From CAZIBG01 sp964536985 (GTDB taxonomy: Bacteria > Patescibacteriota > Saccharimonadia > Saccharimonadales > AWTP1-31), in NCBI GenBank assembly GCA_964536985.1, contig CAZIBG010000003.1, positions 1 through 64,000 on the forward strand: a stretch of DNA of 64,000 nucleotides, in the 5' to 3' direction. Position 1 is the stretch's first letter, and each line of letters opens with the position of its first letter. Of this stretch, positions 41,875-50,700 are shown one piece after another. The notes beneath the pieces are model-generated. The model was not told the DNA's origin. It saw only the letters and a list, made by a program, of their open reading frames with translations, and ran no database searches. Both the position numbers and the translations under genes were made by a program.

Positions 41875-42689
41875 TTAAAATAGATTGTTTTGGCAAAGTT
41901 TACTGCCTTTTCAACTCTATCGCAATTAGTTCCATTATCACCAGGTCGCATTTCTATAGACACGTAACCAGTGTAGTTATTCTTTCTTAAACAGGACGCT
42001 GCACTTACATGGTCCACATCCTTCCTGTAATCCACTTGTTCAAGCATTGGAGAACTAATATGAAAATGCTTAATTATATCTATAGAGGAATTTATAGACT
42101 CTTTAAGGTTGTCGCCTGCAAGCGTCATACAAGCCGTATCAAGATGCAATCCAAAGCCATCGTTATTAATTCTTCTAACCAACTTGTCTCCTTCTTTGGC
42201 GGTGGTTACGTAATCACAGGAATATTGAGTAGCATTCGGCTCTATACACAAAACTACATTGTTTTTTCTCGCCACATTCGCGAGATCGGTAAAGAATCCA
42301 ACAGCAATCGCGTCTGCGGCTTCATTAGAGAGTAATCCTTTTTGTCGATTCTTTGGCGATCCGAAAACCATTCTCTTTATACCCATCATACCTGCTAATA
42401 TTATGAACTTCTCTAGATACTCGTAACATTCTTGGCGATTATTCTGGTCTTCGAAGATTTTTAGGTCTGGTCGTGAAAACAACATGGACTGTACGGCAAC
42501 AACATTTATTCCATAACCTTCCCACCATTTAACAACCTTCTGAGCTTCCTCGTAACCAACTTTTGTTGGGTCTTCCCATATTTTAGTTAAAGCAAGTTCA
42601 ACATTCCTTACACCGAGTCTTTGCAGGGTCTCCGCGACGGCCGTCTCTTCTTCGCTTGTCCATGCTATGCTTGATACCGCTAATTCCAT
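41871..42689 (-). CDS. Sugar-phosphate isomerase/epimerase-like TIM-barrel protein
   Basis: 272 residues. AP-endonuclease-2/xylose-isomerase-like barrel: strand ends with acidic metal ligands in VVLCIEPNATQYSCD, GFGLHLDTACMTL, KHFHISSPMLEQVDY and YVSIEMRPGD. The start overlaps the previous gene's end by 1 bp, so it is paired with the epimerase-like gene. It probably makes a nucleotide or free sugar used in the glycan; the substrate is unknown. Confidence 0.85.
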   Translation of the reverse strand: MELAVSSIAWTSEEETAVAETLQRLGVRNVELALTKIWEDPTKVGYEEAQKVVKWWEGYGINVVAVQSMLFSRPDLKIFEDQNNRQECYEYLEKFIILAGMMGIKRMVFGSPKNRQKGLLSNEAADAIAVGFFTDLANVARKNNVVLCIEPNATQYSCDYVTTAKEGDKLVRRINNDGFGLHLDTACMTLAGDNLKESINSSIDIIKHFHISSPMLEQVDYRKDVDHVSAASCLRKNNYTGYVSIEMRPGDNGTNCDRVEKAVNFAKTIYFN

Positions 42690-43459
42690 TATGCCTTTCC
42701 CTTGTATCGTCGTACAAAATTTCTAATCTCAGAAAGCTCTTGTTCCTTGGAGCATATATAGTCGTCTTCAGCTCCAAATATTTTGGCATATTTTGTTCGC
42801 ACATCAAAAATTGCAGGTGTAACATTTTCAGGTAAATTAGTGAATTCCATTCCAAACGCTTCTTTAGCAACTTCTTCAGTTGAAACTGGCGGGGTCGCGA
42901 GATTAAGAAGTGATAGACCATGCTTTAAAGCAATCTCAATGTCACGCCAAATATTGTCTAAATTATAGTACTGGTAGACCCCGTCTCTATGTATTTTATC
43001 GAGTTGGTTGTTATGCAAAAGATCAAATATAACGTTCTTCTTTATCCCATCCCCGTATAGACCAGGGAGCCTAACAATTATAGTGTCGAAAGCTTCGCGG
43101 CAATAATTTTCAAGATAATATCTGTTAACACCATATGGCAGAAGACCATCAGTTTCGATTTTTGAGTCTTCGTTCACATTGTTGGTATGCTTGTACACTC
43201 CAACCGTGGATATGAGTACTAACTTGCGGATTTTAGCTTTTTTTATGTGAGAAATATATTCATCTATTTCTGATCGGTCTTTCTCTGGCTCCTTATTTAT
43301 CTTCCACATCTCCGCCCTGTTAGCCGCAGAAACCACAAGATCATACGACTTACCTTCAATATCAGCTATATTTCGACTATTGTAATAATCTGTAAAAGAA
43401 TGCTGTTGCTTTATATTTCCTCCAACAAAACCTGTATATCCGATAAGTGCACTTCTCAT
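42689..43459 (-). CDS. NAD-dependent epimerase/dehydratase-like SDR
   Basis: 256 residues from the ATG at 43459, chosen because AGGAGG lies 9 nt upstream; the track to 43522 has no such signal. A short Rossmann start SALIGYTGFVGGNI (GxxGxxG variant), then VLISTVGVYKH and the active-site-like YGVNRYYLENY (YxxxK changed to YxxxR/Y region), VRLPGLYGDG. The catalytic Lys is not obvious, so activity may be altered. It probably modifies a sugar precursor. Confidence 0.8.
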   Translation of the reverse strand: MRSALIGYTGFVGGNIKQQHSFTDYYNSRNIADIEGKSYDLVVSAANRAEMWKINKEPEKDRSEIDEYISHIKKAKIRKLVLISTVGVYKHTNNVNEDSKIETDGLLPYGVNRYYLENYCREAFDTIIVRLPGLYGDGIKKNVIFDLLHNNQLDKIHRDGVYQYYNLDNIWRDIEIALKHGLSLLNLATPPVSTEEVAKEAFGMEFTNLPENVTPAIFDVRTKYAKIFGAEDDYICSKEQELSEIRNFVRRYKGKA

Positions 43460-43576
43460 TTCATCAGTCCTCCTGGGGTACATTATACTTCTAGGTAAAG
43501 GAATTGCCACTAGTCTTTTCATGGCAAGATTAGTATTAGGGTGTCATAACTGTATGCGATAAAATATTGTTAGCAA

Positions 43577-45712
43577 ATGTTAATAAAACTAAACAGATTA
43601 TTGAAATTTTTATATAAATATAGACTTGGTATTGCTTTTATTGCTTCCGCATTATCTATGATGATTCTATTAATTTGGCTGGTTTTATTGGCCTTCATTC
43701 ACGGAACTGATGTTAATACTTACGCTGCAAACGGCACATTTCAACTTTACAACCCACTTAGAAGGATTAGCGATGGACAACGTCTTGGGATAGATTTTCC
43801 TTTCTTCCATGGAATCGGCATACCCTTAATTCACTATCCTATATTCTGTTTACTCGGTAGTGGATTGTTTGCAGTAGAAACTTCAAAATGGTTGATCTCC
43901 CCTATAGTTTACATTTCCTCCTCGCTCATCTTTTTTTATTCAGTATTTCAAGATATCAAAAGAAGTACAGTAGCCGCTAGCCTTATGACAATTGTAGCCT
44001 TGAGCTGGTTTGATTCTTTCTGGCCAACTAACTCCCTCATTGGCCTCCGTGGCACTCTTCCCGTCTTAATTGCTAGCGCACTTCTTTGGCCATCTGTAAA
44101 ATATATAGAATTTAGTAAGGTAAAAATATATACCAATGAATGCATTGCTATTTTCCTTCTTGGATTATCAATCCCCTTTGGCACCGAACAAGGGCTTGCG
44201 GCCATAATAGCGTACGTACTTATGCATATAATTAGAATAATAAAAACCAAACATAATAATAAATTACATGAATCTACCAATCTTGGAATAAAGATTTTGT
44301 GCGTTTTAAGTATTTGTCTTCTATCAGTGGCAATCATATCTAGAGGAAGTCCATTTCCAGCCCTTAAATACGCTCTACTTGATGTACCGGGAGATCAAGG
44401 TTGGTATTTTGGGACGAATCCTGCGACATTCCTAACATGGAGCAACTTACTACCAATGCTTTTTGAGAGGAAAATGATATTTATCTGGATATCCATAGTC
44501 GCAGGCATTGTTGCATTAATCCCCGTTCTACGAACTAAGAAGTACAATTATCAAGTTACATTCATGCTAATATACGGACTAATCGCCTTTTTAGGCACAA
44601 CTAGCGGCTACTATTCACCAGTTTTACAATTAATTCCCCTGCAAAGAATGATGACCCTAGCCACAGTCGCAACATTGGTAATGTTTGCATTTAATTGTCA
44701 AAGAACCACTAGTCATGCCACAACTGGGGGCAACATCACCCTCAATAAATTAACTACTTTTGTGTTAGCCGCCGCCTTCACGGCTTTTCCTGCCATGCTC
44801 ATCAAACAAAAGATTTCTCTAATTAATGGTCTCGATGTTAAAGCTACTATACAAAAATCACAGCTGGCAAGAGTATCCGATGATTACCTTGTCGCAGGTT
44901 TGGGTTGGAAATCTAGCATAGATTCATTCAGGGGTTATATAAAACCAAATGATGTTATTTGGTCTACCTACACTAGTGTCTACGATAGGGTATTTGGTAA
45001 CCAACTAAATAAATCAAGCGGTGGGGAGGACTACATAATACACGCACTTGGCAATAGCAGGCGAGCTGCTTATGAAAAAAGCTTTGTTAGAACACGACCG
45101 GATGTTGTCATAACATTGAAGCCCAGTTATTTTCTTTTTGAAGAATGGCTATGGAATAATCACTGGTCAATTTATGAAGATATCTTAACGAACTATTCGT
45201 TAGTTACGGAAAATAACTCCCATTACTTATGGAAATTAAAAAAGACAAAATTGGTCAATAATGATCCTAGCATAAAGGCGGAGATTACGGACAACTCCAT
45301 CGTAATTCCTGCAAACGGCAAAGAACAGCCAGTAGTATACTCAGTGACTATACATTATCAGTCTAAAACTACCGTTCCACTTGCCAACAGATATACAAGA
45401 TATCATTTACAAAATGATAGTTTAAGCAAAGCTCAAATGTTACTAGTTTCTCTTCCATCTGATAAAAACACATGGACAGTACCTGTTGTTAAAATGCCAA
45501 AGGAAGATGAAACAGCTTTACGAACAACAGTAAATGGAATCTCTCCATTCTCGAGTTTAAGTATTACCGGCGCAACTTATCGAGTAGTAAGTATAGATAA
45601 AGACAATCTGAAACCGTTTGAAAATAACTTATGCTCCAATTATAGCAAATATGGATTACCCACGGAAAGGCCGTGGAGATGTGATATGTCCGCTTTTACC
45701 GTTAAATACTAG
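43577..45712 (+). CDS. Large polytopic membrane protein of the glycan locus (GT-C-like)
   Basis: 711 residues. About ten membrane helices occupy residues 18-420, with a first extracellular loop IHGTDVNTYAANGTFQLYNP; the C-terminal 280 residues form an extracellular domain. The overall shape resembles GT-C glycosyltransferases or O-antigen-modifying transferases, but no conserved motif is certain. No homologue can be named. The sequence is A+T-rich compared with 36-41 kb, suggesting acquisition. The promoter is unclear. Confidence 0.75.
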   Translation: MLIKLNRLLKFLYKYRLGIAFIASALSMMILLIWLVLLAFIHGTDVNTYAANGTFQLYNPLRRISDGQRLGIDFPFFHGIGIPLIHYPIFCLLGSGLFAVETSKWLISPIVYISSSLIFFYSVFQDIKRSTVAASLMTIVALSWFDSFWPTNSLIGLRGTLPVLIASALLWPSVKYIEFSKVKIYTNECIAIFLLGLSIPFGTEQGLAAIIAYVLMHIIRIIKTKHNNKLHESTNLGIKILCVLSICLLSVAIISRGSPFPALKYALLDVPGDQGWYFGTNPATFLTWSNLLPMLFERKMIFIWISIVAGIVALIPVLRTKKYNYQVTFMLIYGLIAFLGTTSGYYSPVLQLIPLQRMMTLATVATLVMFAFNCQRTTSHATTGGNITLNKLTTFVLAAAFTAFPAMLIKQKISLINGLDVKATIQKSQLARVSDDYLVAGLGWKSSIDSFRGYIKPNDVIWSTYTSVYDRVFGNQLNKSSGGEDYIIHALGNSRRAAYEKSFVRTRPDVVITLKPSYFLFEEWLWNNHWSIYEDILTNYSLVTENNSHYLWKLKKTKLVNNDPSIKAEITDNSIVIPANGKEQPVVYSVTIHYQSKTTVPLANRYTRYHLQNDSLSKAQMLLVSLPSDKNTWTVPVVKMPKEDETALRTTVNGISPFSSLSITGATYRVVSIDKDNLKPFENNLCSNYSKYGLPTERPWRCDMSAFTVKY

Positions 45713-45731
45713 TGTAGTCTGAACATTGTTG

Positions 45732-46544
45732 CTATTTCTTGTATTTTCCGAGCACCGCTAATAGCAGTATTTTCATGATGCTCATATTTCCTTTTATTGG
45801 ACTTATCTTTGTGGGTGTTTTACCGGTCTTCGGGTATGTTCTCGTAACAGGCGTTTCAGTCACTTTATATTTTTTGTTCCGAGAACTTTCAATTGCCAAA
45901 TAATAGTGAAGTTCGTAAGTCTGAAAAATATCCCTAAACACTGCAATCTTTTTATCATTAAGCAGAGAGGCGCTATAGGCACGAAATCCATTTGTAGTAT
46001 CCGTATGTTTTTTACCCGAAGCTATACTAATTAGCGGTGAATGGATTAGTTTCAAGCCTGCATGTCTCAGCTTTGGAGTATTGACAGCTTTCCCACCCGG
46101 AATATATCTTGAACCCTGGATATGATCATAGCCCTGATCAAGTAGCGCCACAAAACTAGGAATGGCCGATATGTCATCCTTGCCATTACCATCGACAACA
46201 ATCACCCCCAGGTAACCTTCGCTTAAGGCCCACGCAAAGGCCATACGCATTTGAGCACTTAACTTGCCACTGCCCTTCTTGGTAAGCAATGCTCTAATAT
46301 TGTTCTTTTCTAGAAATCTGGGCTCAAGTGAGCCATCAGTACTACCCCCGTCAGCAATTACGATATCGACCTGTTCATCATAAATGCTCATATTTTTTAT
46401 CTGTTTTTTTATTTTTTCACCTTCGTTAATAACAAATACGCATACTACGTATTTAGAATTTTTTACTCGGAATATTTTTTCAGTGAATCTAGGGAATTCC
46501 CAGTTAGGGTGTTCAGCGTGGATTTTATTATAGGTGGTATTCAT
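45732..46544 (-). CDS. GT2 glycosyltransferase
   Basis: 270 residues. GT-A fold: VVCVFVINEGEKIKKQIKNM, IVIADGGSTDGSL, VIVVDGNGKDDI (DXD position), GSRYIPGG and TNGFRAYSASLL, as in polyprenyl-phosphate mannose/glucose synthases, but without C-terminal membrane helices. It lies 6 bp downstream of another GT2 gene on the same strand. Donor and acceptor unknown. Confidence 0.87.
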   Translation of the reverse strand: MNTTYNKIHAEHPNWEFPRFTEKIFRVKNSKYVVCVFVINEGEKIKKQIKNMSIYDEQVDIVIADGGSTDGSLEPRFLEKNNIRALLTKKGSGKLSAQMRMAFAWALSEGYLGVIVVDGNGKDDISAIPSFVALLDQGYDHIQGSRYIPGGKAVNTPKLRHAGLKLIHSPLISIASGKKHTDTTNGFRAYSASLLNDKKIAVFRDIFQTYELHYYLAIESSRNKKYKVTETPVTRTYPKTGKTPTKISPIKGNMSIMKILLLAVLGKYKK

Positions 46545-46550
46545 AGTATT

Positions 46551-47522
46551 TTACTTTGTTACATTTCTTCTAGTTTCGTCCGCTAGACTTATGGTGCTAC
46601 TGAGCTCATTCATTATATGGTATGGCTGCTCATTCCGCGACTCAATGAGTATTTTACCGAGGTATTCAGAAATTACTGTCATTATGAGGAATAGTAGCAA
46701 GAACATAAGCGATAATTGAAGCGAGAGTGTTGTCCAGCCTTTCTCGATATTATCTCTTGTTACATTAACTAAGACTACATAGAGGGCGTAGAAAACGTTA
46801 ATGGAGCTGGCCGCAAGTCCTATGTAACTTAAAAACCTCAAAGGGTGGCTAGAATAACTGAATAATATATCCAGAGCCTTGAGGATCAACTTACCTCCAC
46901 TCACCTGGGAGTATGATGTGACATTATTCGGTAGGCTATAATTAAAGTTTACTGATTCAAAACCGATAATTTTTGAAAGGTGCCTAAAGTGCCGGATATT
47001 ACGACCACTTCGAGTAAGCGCATTTGCCACATTTCGGTTTATGCATATAAAATTTGTGGATCCATTAGGTATAACAATCCCAAGATACTTCCTGTTGTAC
47101 CAATAAAAGCAGCGCACGCCCAATCTTTCAATCGCGTTTTTACGCTTCAGATTATCAGCCACTCCAAATACTATGTCGGTCTTTAAATTTTCCGTAATAA
47201 AGTTTGTGATCTTATCTACGGGATCATTGTTATATAAGATACATACGTAGTCTCCAATAACAGACTCTACGCCCGCGAATATCGCATTATCTATGTCTGT
47301 AATTTTAGATAAGCGTACTATACGTATGCAGGGAACTTTAGGCAGGATGTTCATGCTCTCCGTTAGTTCCTTTTTACTCAGTCCGTTATCTATGACTACC
47401 ACCTCATAATTAGAATAGTTAGCCTTTAATATATTGGTGGCGTCTTTGATTCTTTTAGCCATATTGAAGCTATAAGCATCCGAAATTAAAACAACCGAAA
47501 CAAAGATATCATTTCTTTTCAT
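46551..47522 (-). CDS. GT2 glycosyltransferase with two C-terminal membrane helices
   Basis: 323 residues from the ATG at 47522 (MKRNDIFVSVVLISDAY), 14 bp inside the end of the upstream oxidoreductase gene; the longer reading to 47573 is less likely. GT-A features: VVVIDNGLSKKELTES, VCILYNNDPVDKI, and an N/C-terminal layout like ArnC/GtrB with helices near 225-250 and 263-290. The DXD motif is degenerate (YNNDP). Probably builds a polyprenyl-phosphate sugar. Confidence 0.82.
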   Translation of the reverse strand: MKRNDIFVSVVLISDAYSFNMAKRIKDATNILKANYSNYEVVVIDNGLSKKELTESMNILPKVPCIRIVRLSKITDIDNAIFAGVESVIGDYVCILYNNDPVDKITNFITENLKTDIVFGVADNLKRKNAIERLGVRCFYWYNRKYLGIVIPNGSTNFICINRNVANALTRSGRNIRHFRHLSKIIGFESVNFNYSLPNNVTSYSQVSGGKLILKALDILFSYSSHPLRFLSYIGLAASSINVFYALYVVLVNVTRDNIEKGWTTLSLQLSLMFLLLFLIMTVISEYLGKILIESRNEQPYHIMNELSSTISLADETRRNVTK

Positions 47523-48627
47523 ACGAAAGATCCAACTCCTTAAAAACATCGTAAACGTTATCAACTTTACCACCCATTATACATATATAATTTTTAATCC
47601 CGCCATGGTTATCCTTATAAAGTATCGGCCTACTATCGTCTCCTTCACTCTGGGGAAGGACTGTCTTTATCTCCCATATTGACTCTCCCGTATAAATGAC
47701 CTCCTTTCCGAGGATTGGCATGTACCTTTTTAAGTCAGCGCTCATCTGCGGAAAATGTGTTATCTTTTCTATTTCGTTCAAGTATCTATGCGAGTCTTTT
47801 ACGTCTATTCCGTCGTCTTTCCATTCGCTATGAGGCGTATACCGAACGTGTGAAAGTGTGTATAAACCTTTATCGGGAAAAGGCATCAACGAGAAGAATG
47901 GTCCACACATTACGGTTATAGCCTTATCCTGCAAGAACTTAGGCACCTTGACGAGACACATCTCGGTCAACTCATGCTTCAGTGGTATTATCGGTAAGCG
48001 CGAATTCTTGTTAACGCTATTTATTGAAGAGTAGGTTGTATTCAATACGTATTCTGCATCGTATTCTCCTAAGTCTGTCGTTATCGTAATAACTCCATCG
48101 GTGGCATGGATTTTGTGTACCGTTTCCTTAAGTTTAATTGATACGTTAGCTTTCTTAAGTGTTTTAAGTAAGATGTCCTTGATTTTTCTAGAATTGAACG
48201 CGAACTCCTCCACTTCGAACACCTGTTCGATGAGTCTTGGATCAAACATCTTCATAGCTTCTTTATCTTTAACAATCTTCGCATCAATTCGCTCAAAGAA
48301 TCTTTGAAACTGGTTTGCAGATACTTTAGAGAAACTGGTCGCTACAGCATAATTTTTAGTAAAATTATTAACAATTGCCTCTTTAAATTCTTCTGAAAAG
48401 ACTGGCATATTCACTCGAGAGCGTAGTGCGGTCAGTACACTACGGGGATAGTGATAGCCATTATGAACGCGGGCTTGGTTATTGTACGAAGCCCTTTGAA
48501 GAACATCGCCCTCTTTTTCTATAATTAGTATACTTTTTTGATTGAGTTCTTCGTAAAGATACTGGGCAATTCTAAGTCCATAGAATCCACCACCAATAAT
48601 TATTGTGTCATATTTTTTATTAGACAT
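47509..48627 (-). CDS. FAD-dependent oxidoreductase (DAO-like)
   Basis: 372 residues. N-terminal FAD-binding motif YDTIIIGGGFYGLRIAQYL with the acidic end of the second strand (LIIEKEGD), then the RVHNGYHYPRS segment typical of FAD oxidoreductases in polysaccharide loci, a GExDAEYVLNTTYS stretch and a C-terminal MGGKVDNVYDVF. Such genes often sit beside sugar-biosynthesis genes, but the substrate is unknown. It overlaps the GT2 gene downstream and follows the membrane-protein gene by 4 bp. Confidence 0.85.
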   Translation of the reverse strand: MSNKKYDTIIIGGGFYGLRIAQYLYEELNQKSILIIEKEGDVLQRASYNNQARVHNGYHYPRSVLTALRSRVNMPVFSEEFKEAIVNNFTKNYAVATSFSKVSANQFQRFFERIDAKIVKDKEAMKMFDPRLIEQVFEVEEFAFNSRKIKDILLKTLKKANVSIKLKETVHKIHATDGVITITTDLGEYDAEYVLNTTYSSINSVNKNSRLPIIPLKHELTEMCLVKVPKFLQDKAITVMCGPFFSLMPFPDKGLYTLSHVRYTPHSEWKDDGIDVKDSHRYLNEIEKITHFPQMSADLKRYMPILGKEVIYTGESIWEIKTVLPQSEGDDSRPILYKDNHGGIKNYICIMGGKVDNVYDVFKELDLSYEKK

Positions 48628-48631
48628 TATT

Positions 48632-49987
48632 TTATCTACGAATAGCTCTACGAATAATCTTGTGGAAATAGATGCTCAAAATCATGTAACCAAAAATGGC
48701 AAAAGGAAGATAAAGCAAGATACCGTTTATGTGAGCATGAACTAATGAATGCGATCTAGCCAATACTAGCCAACTCAAAAAGCCAATAAATCCGATGGCG
48801 CACGAGACATATAACGCTTCTATCTGCCGGATGCGTTTCTTGGCAAAAAGTGATCCCCTTTTAAGGCAAATAATACTGAGAACAATTGCGAACATTGTCA
48901 CAGAATATATGAGTGTAGAGAAAGGCTGAGTTAAACCAACCGGAAGCCTAAATACTGGGAGTAAGGCGTAGTTTAATATAGCAACAGAATTAGACCAAAG
49001 TTCAGAACTACTCCTGGATTTATCATCAAGATCTACATAATAGTCACCTAGCTCGTACACATCTGGCGCCATATGTTTTAAGTTTCCGTACGGAAAGATC
49101 AGATAGCTCGCTGAGGCAGTGCTACGCTCTACTGCCCTAGATTTAATAATCCCTACTGACTTACTTATGGAACCAGTGCTGCCTTGCAGTGCTGCAATAT
49201 GCACCCCTAAGGCACTCGAAAAAGCTACGAGAGTTACAGCAAACACTTTTGCAAATTCCTTAATGTAATCATTTAACTGCTTATTCTCCATGTATAAGAA
49301 ATATCCGACGGCCGCAGCAATCATAATAGTAATAGAGGTGACGTACTCGTAGCCATTCAAGAATCTTAGGAACAACAGAACACCCAGGGTAATACTGTAA
49401 GTAACCTGATATTTCTTTTTGGTTTTATATCTATAGAAAAATAACGTGAATATGAGCGGAAGGAACATAAGTGGCAATGCCCAGTATAAATTCCTGGCGA
49501 AACTGACTAACATGGGTGAGAGCGCCAGTAATAAAGATACAATAATGCTTTCCGGTCTTCCAATACGCAACTTAACCCACAGGACTAGAAGAGAAAGTGT
49601 AACCGAAGATGCTAGAGCGGTCATTAACTGTGCAATCAGAATAAATGATTTCGGCGAAACATCACTTATCTTAGACAGTACCTTATAAAGTAGCGTATAG
49701 CTTCTTCCCTGCAGGCCGAATTGCGAACTATATGGTTCAAGATTTTTTTTCACACAGCTTTTTTCGGCATCCGTGGTCGCAGGGGCTTTTACGTAACCCA
49801 GAAGCTGCCCAGAAAATAGCGATCCTTTACATACAATCTGGTTAGAGACAAGTGACTCTGAATCCTTAAAATTAAGCGTAAACTCGTCCGTAGTGACAAC
49901 GCCAAAGACATTAAAAGTAAATGCAAAAAATAAGAAAACCGTTACGCCAAATATAAAAATTCTGTTCTTCTTTAGTAGATCAATCAT
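48632..49987 (-). CDS. Polytopic membrane protein of the glycan locus
   Basis: 451 residues from the ATG at 49987; TATAAT lies 8 nt before it, while a GTG at 49993 would be too close. About 10-11 membrane helices, with a first large extracellular loop (about 35-95). The layout resembles GT-C type glycosyltransferases or polymerase-like proteins (ALSPMLVSFARNLYWALPLM), but no motif is decisive. First gene of the minus-strand group ending at 45732. Confidence 0.75.
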   Translation of the reverse strand: MIDLLKKNRIFIFGVTVFLFFAFTFNVFGVVTTDEFTLNFKDSESLVSNQIVCKGSLFSGQLLGYVKAPATTDAEKSCVKKNLEPYSSQFGLQGRSYTLLYKVLSKISDVSPKSFILIAQLMTALASSVTLSLLVLWVKLRIGRPESIIVSLLLALSPMLVSFARNLYWALPLMFLPLIFTLFFYRYKTKKKYQVTYSITLGVLLFLRFLNGYEYVTSITIMIAAAVGYFLYMENKQLNDYIKEFAKVFAVTLVAFSSALGVHIAALQGSTGSISKSVGIIKSRAVERSTASASYLIFPYGNLKHMAPDVYELGDYYVDLDDKSRSSSELWSNSVAILNYALLPVFRLPVGLTQPFSTLIYSVTMFAIVLSIICLKRGSLFAKKRIRQIEALYVSCAIGFIGFLSWLVLARSHSLVHAHINGILLYLPFAIFGYMILSIYFHKIIRRAIRR

Positions 49988-50124
49988 ATTCACAAATTAT
50001 ACTTTAGGTTTGCAATATTAGACAGTATCTGACACTTTATAGTACCTTGACTAATGACATTAATCATAAACGGCAAGACAGAAATTATGTTATAATTATA
50101 CTTATGTTTAGAACGTAGACATTC

Positions 50125-50700
50125 ATGCATATGCAGTATAAAAAGACACCAAAAGCCAATCTAAAAGCTCCTAATACTCGACTAAAATATACGGTCGCTA
50201 TAGTCGTTGCTATTGTATGTGGTTTTGTAGCAATAACGTCAATTAAAGACAAACTCTCCGACAGTACAACTCCCCCCTCAACGGAAACAGTTCGATACAA
50301 CCCACCAACTGATGAAGAACGCGGTGCAGCCGATAGTCAAAAAGATTCCAACATAGAAAGGGAAAAAATCGATAAAGCTCCCTCCAGCACGATTTCTGAT
50401 GAAATAATAATTTCCGATGCAAGCCAGTACGATAGAACTATCGAAATCAGATCATTCATATCTACAATATATAAAGATGGAACCTGTACTTTTACCATCA
50501 AGAAAAATAACCTTGTGGTCTCTGAAAGTTCTGTTGCATCGAGGGATGCAAAGGTAGTTGTATGCAGTAATCCTTTAATCGATCGATCGAAATTCAGTGA
50601 ACCAGGAGAATGGGAATTAACAATAGCATATCGGTCAAGTGACCTATCAAGTACTGCTCAATCTAAACCAGTAAAGTTAACAATTAAATCCGATGAATAG
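50125..50700 (+). CDS. Single-pass membrane protein with Ig-like extracellular domain
   Basis: 191 residues (a second ATG two codons in is equally possible). Membrane helix at about 22-41, then an acidic disordered stretch with VRYNPPTDEERGAADSQ, a phrase I have seen in small CPR membrane proteins, then a beta-rich Ig-like domain (GTCTFTIKKNNLVVSESS, GEWELTIAY) with two Cys that may form a disulfide. It overlaps the next gene by 8 bp, so it is translationally coupled with the secreted lysozyme-like protein and may assist its display. TATAAT/TATACT boxes lie just upstream. Confidence 0.78.
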   Translation: MHMQYKKTPKANLKAPNTRLKYTVAIVVAIVCGFVAITSIKDKLSDSTTPPSTETVRYNPPTDEERGAADSQKDSNIEREKIDKAPSSTISDEIIISDASQYDRTIEIRSFISTIYKDGTCTFTIKKNNLVVSESSVASRDAKVVVCSNPLIDRSKFSEPGEWELTIAYRSSDLSSTAQSKPVKLTIKSDE

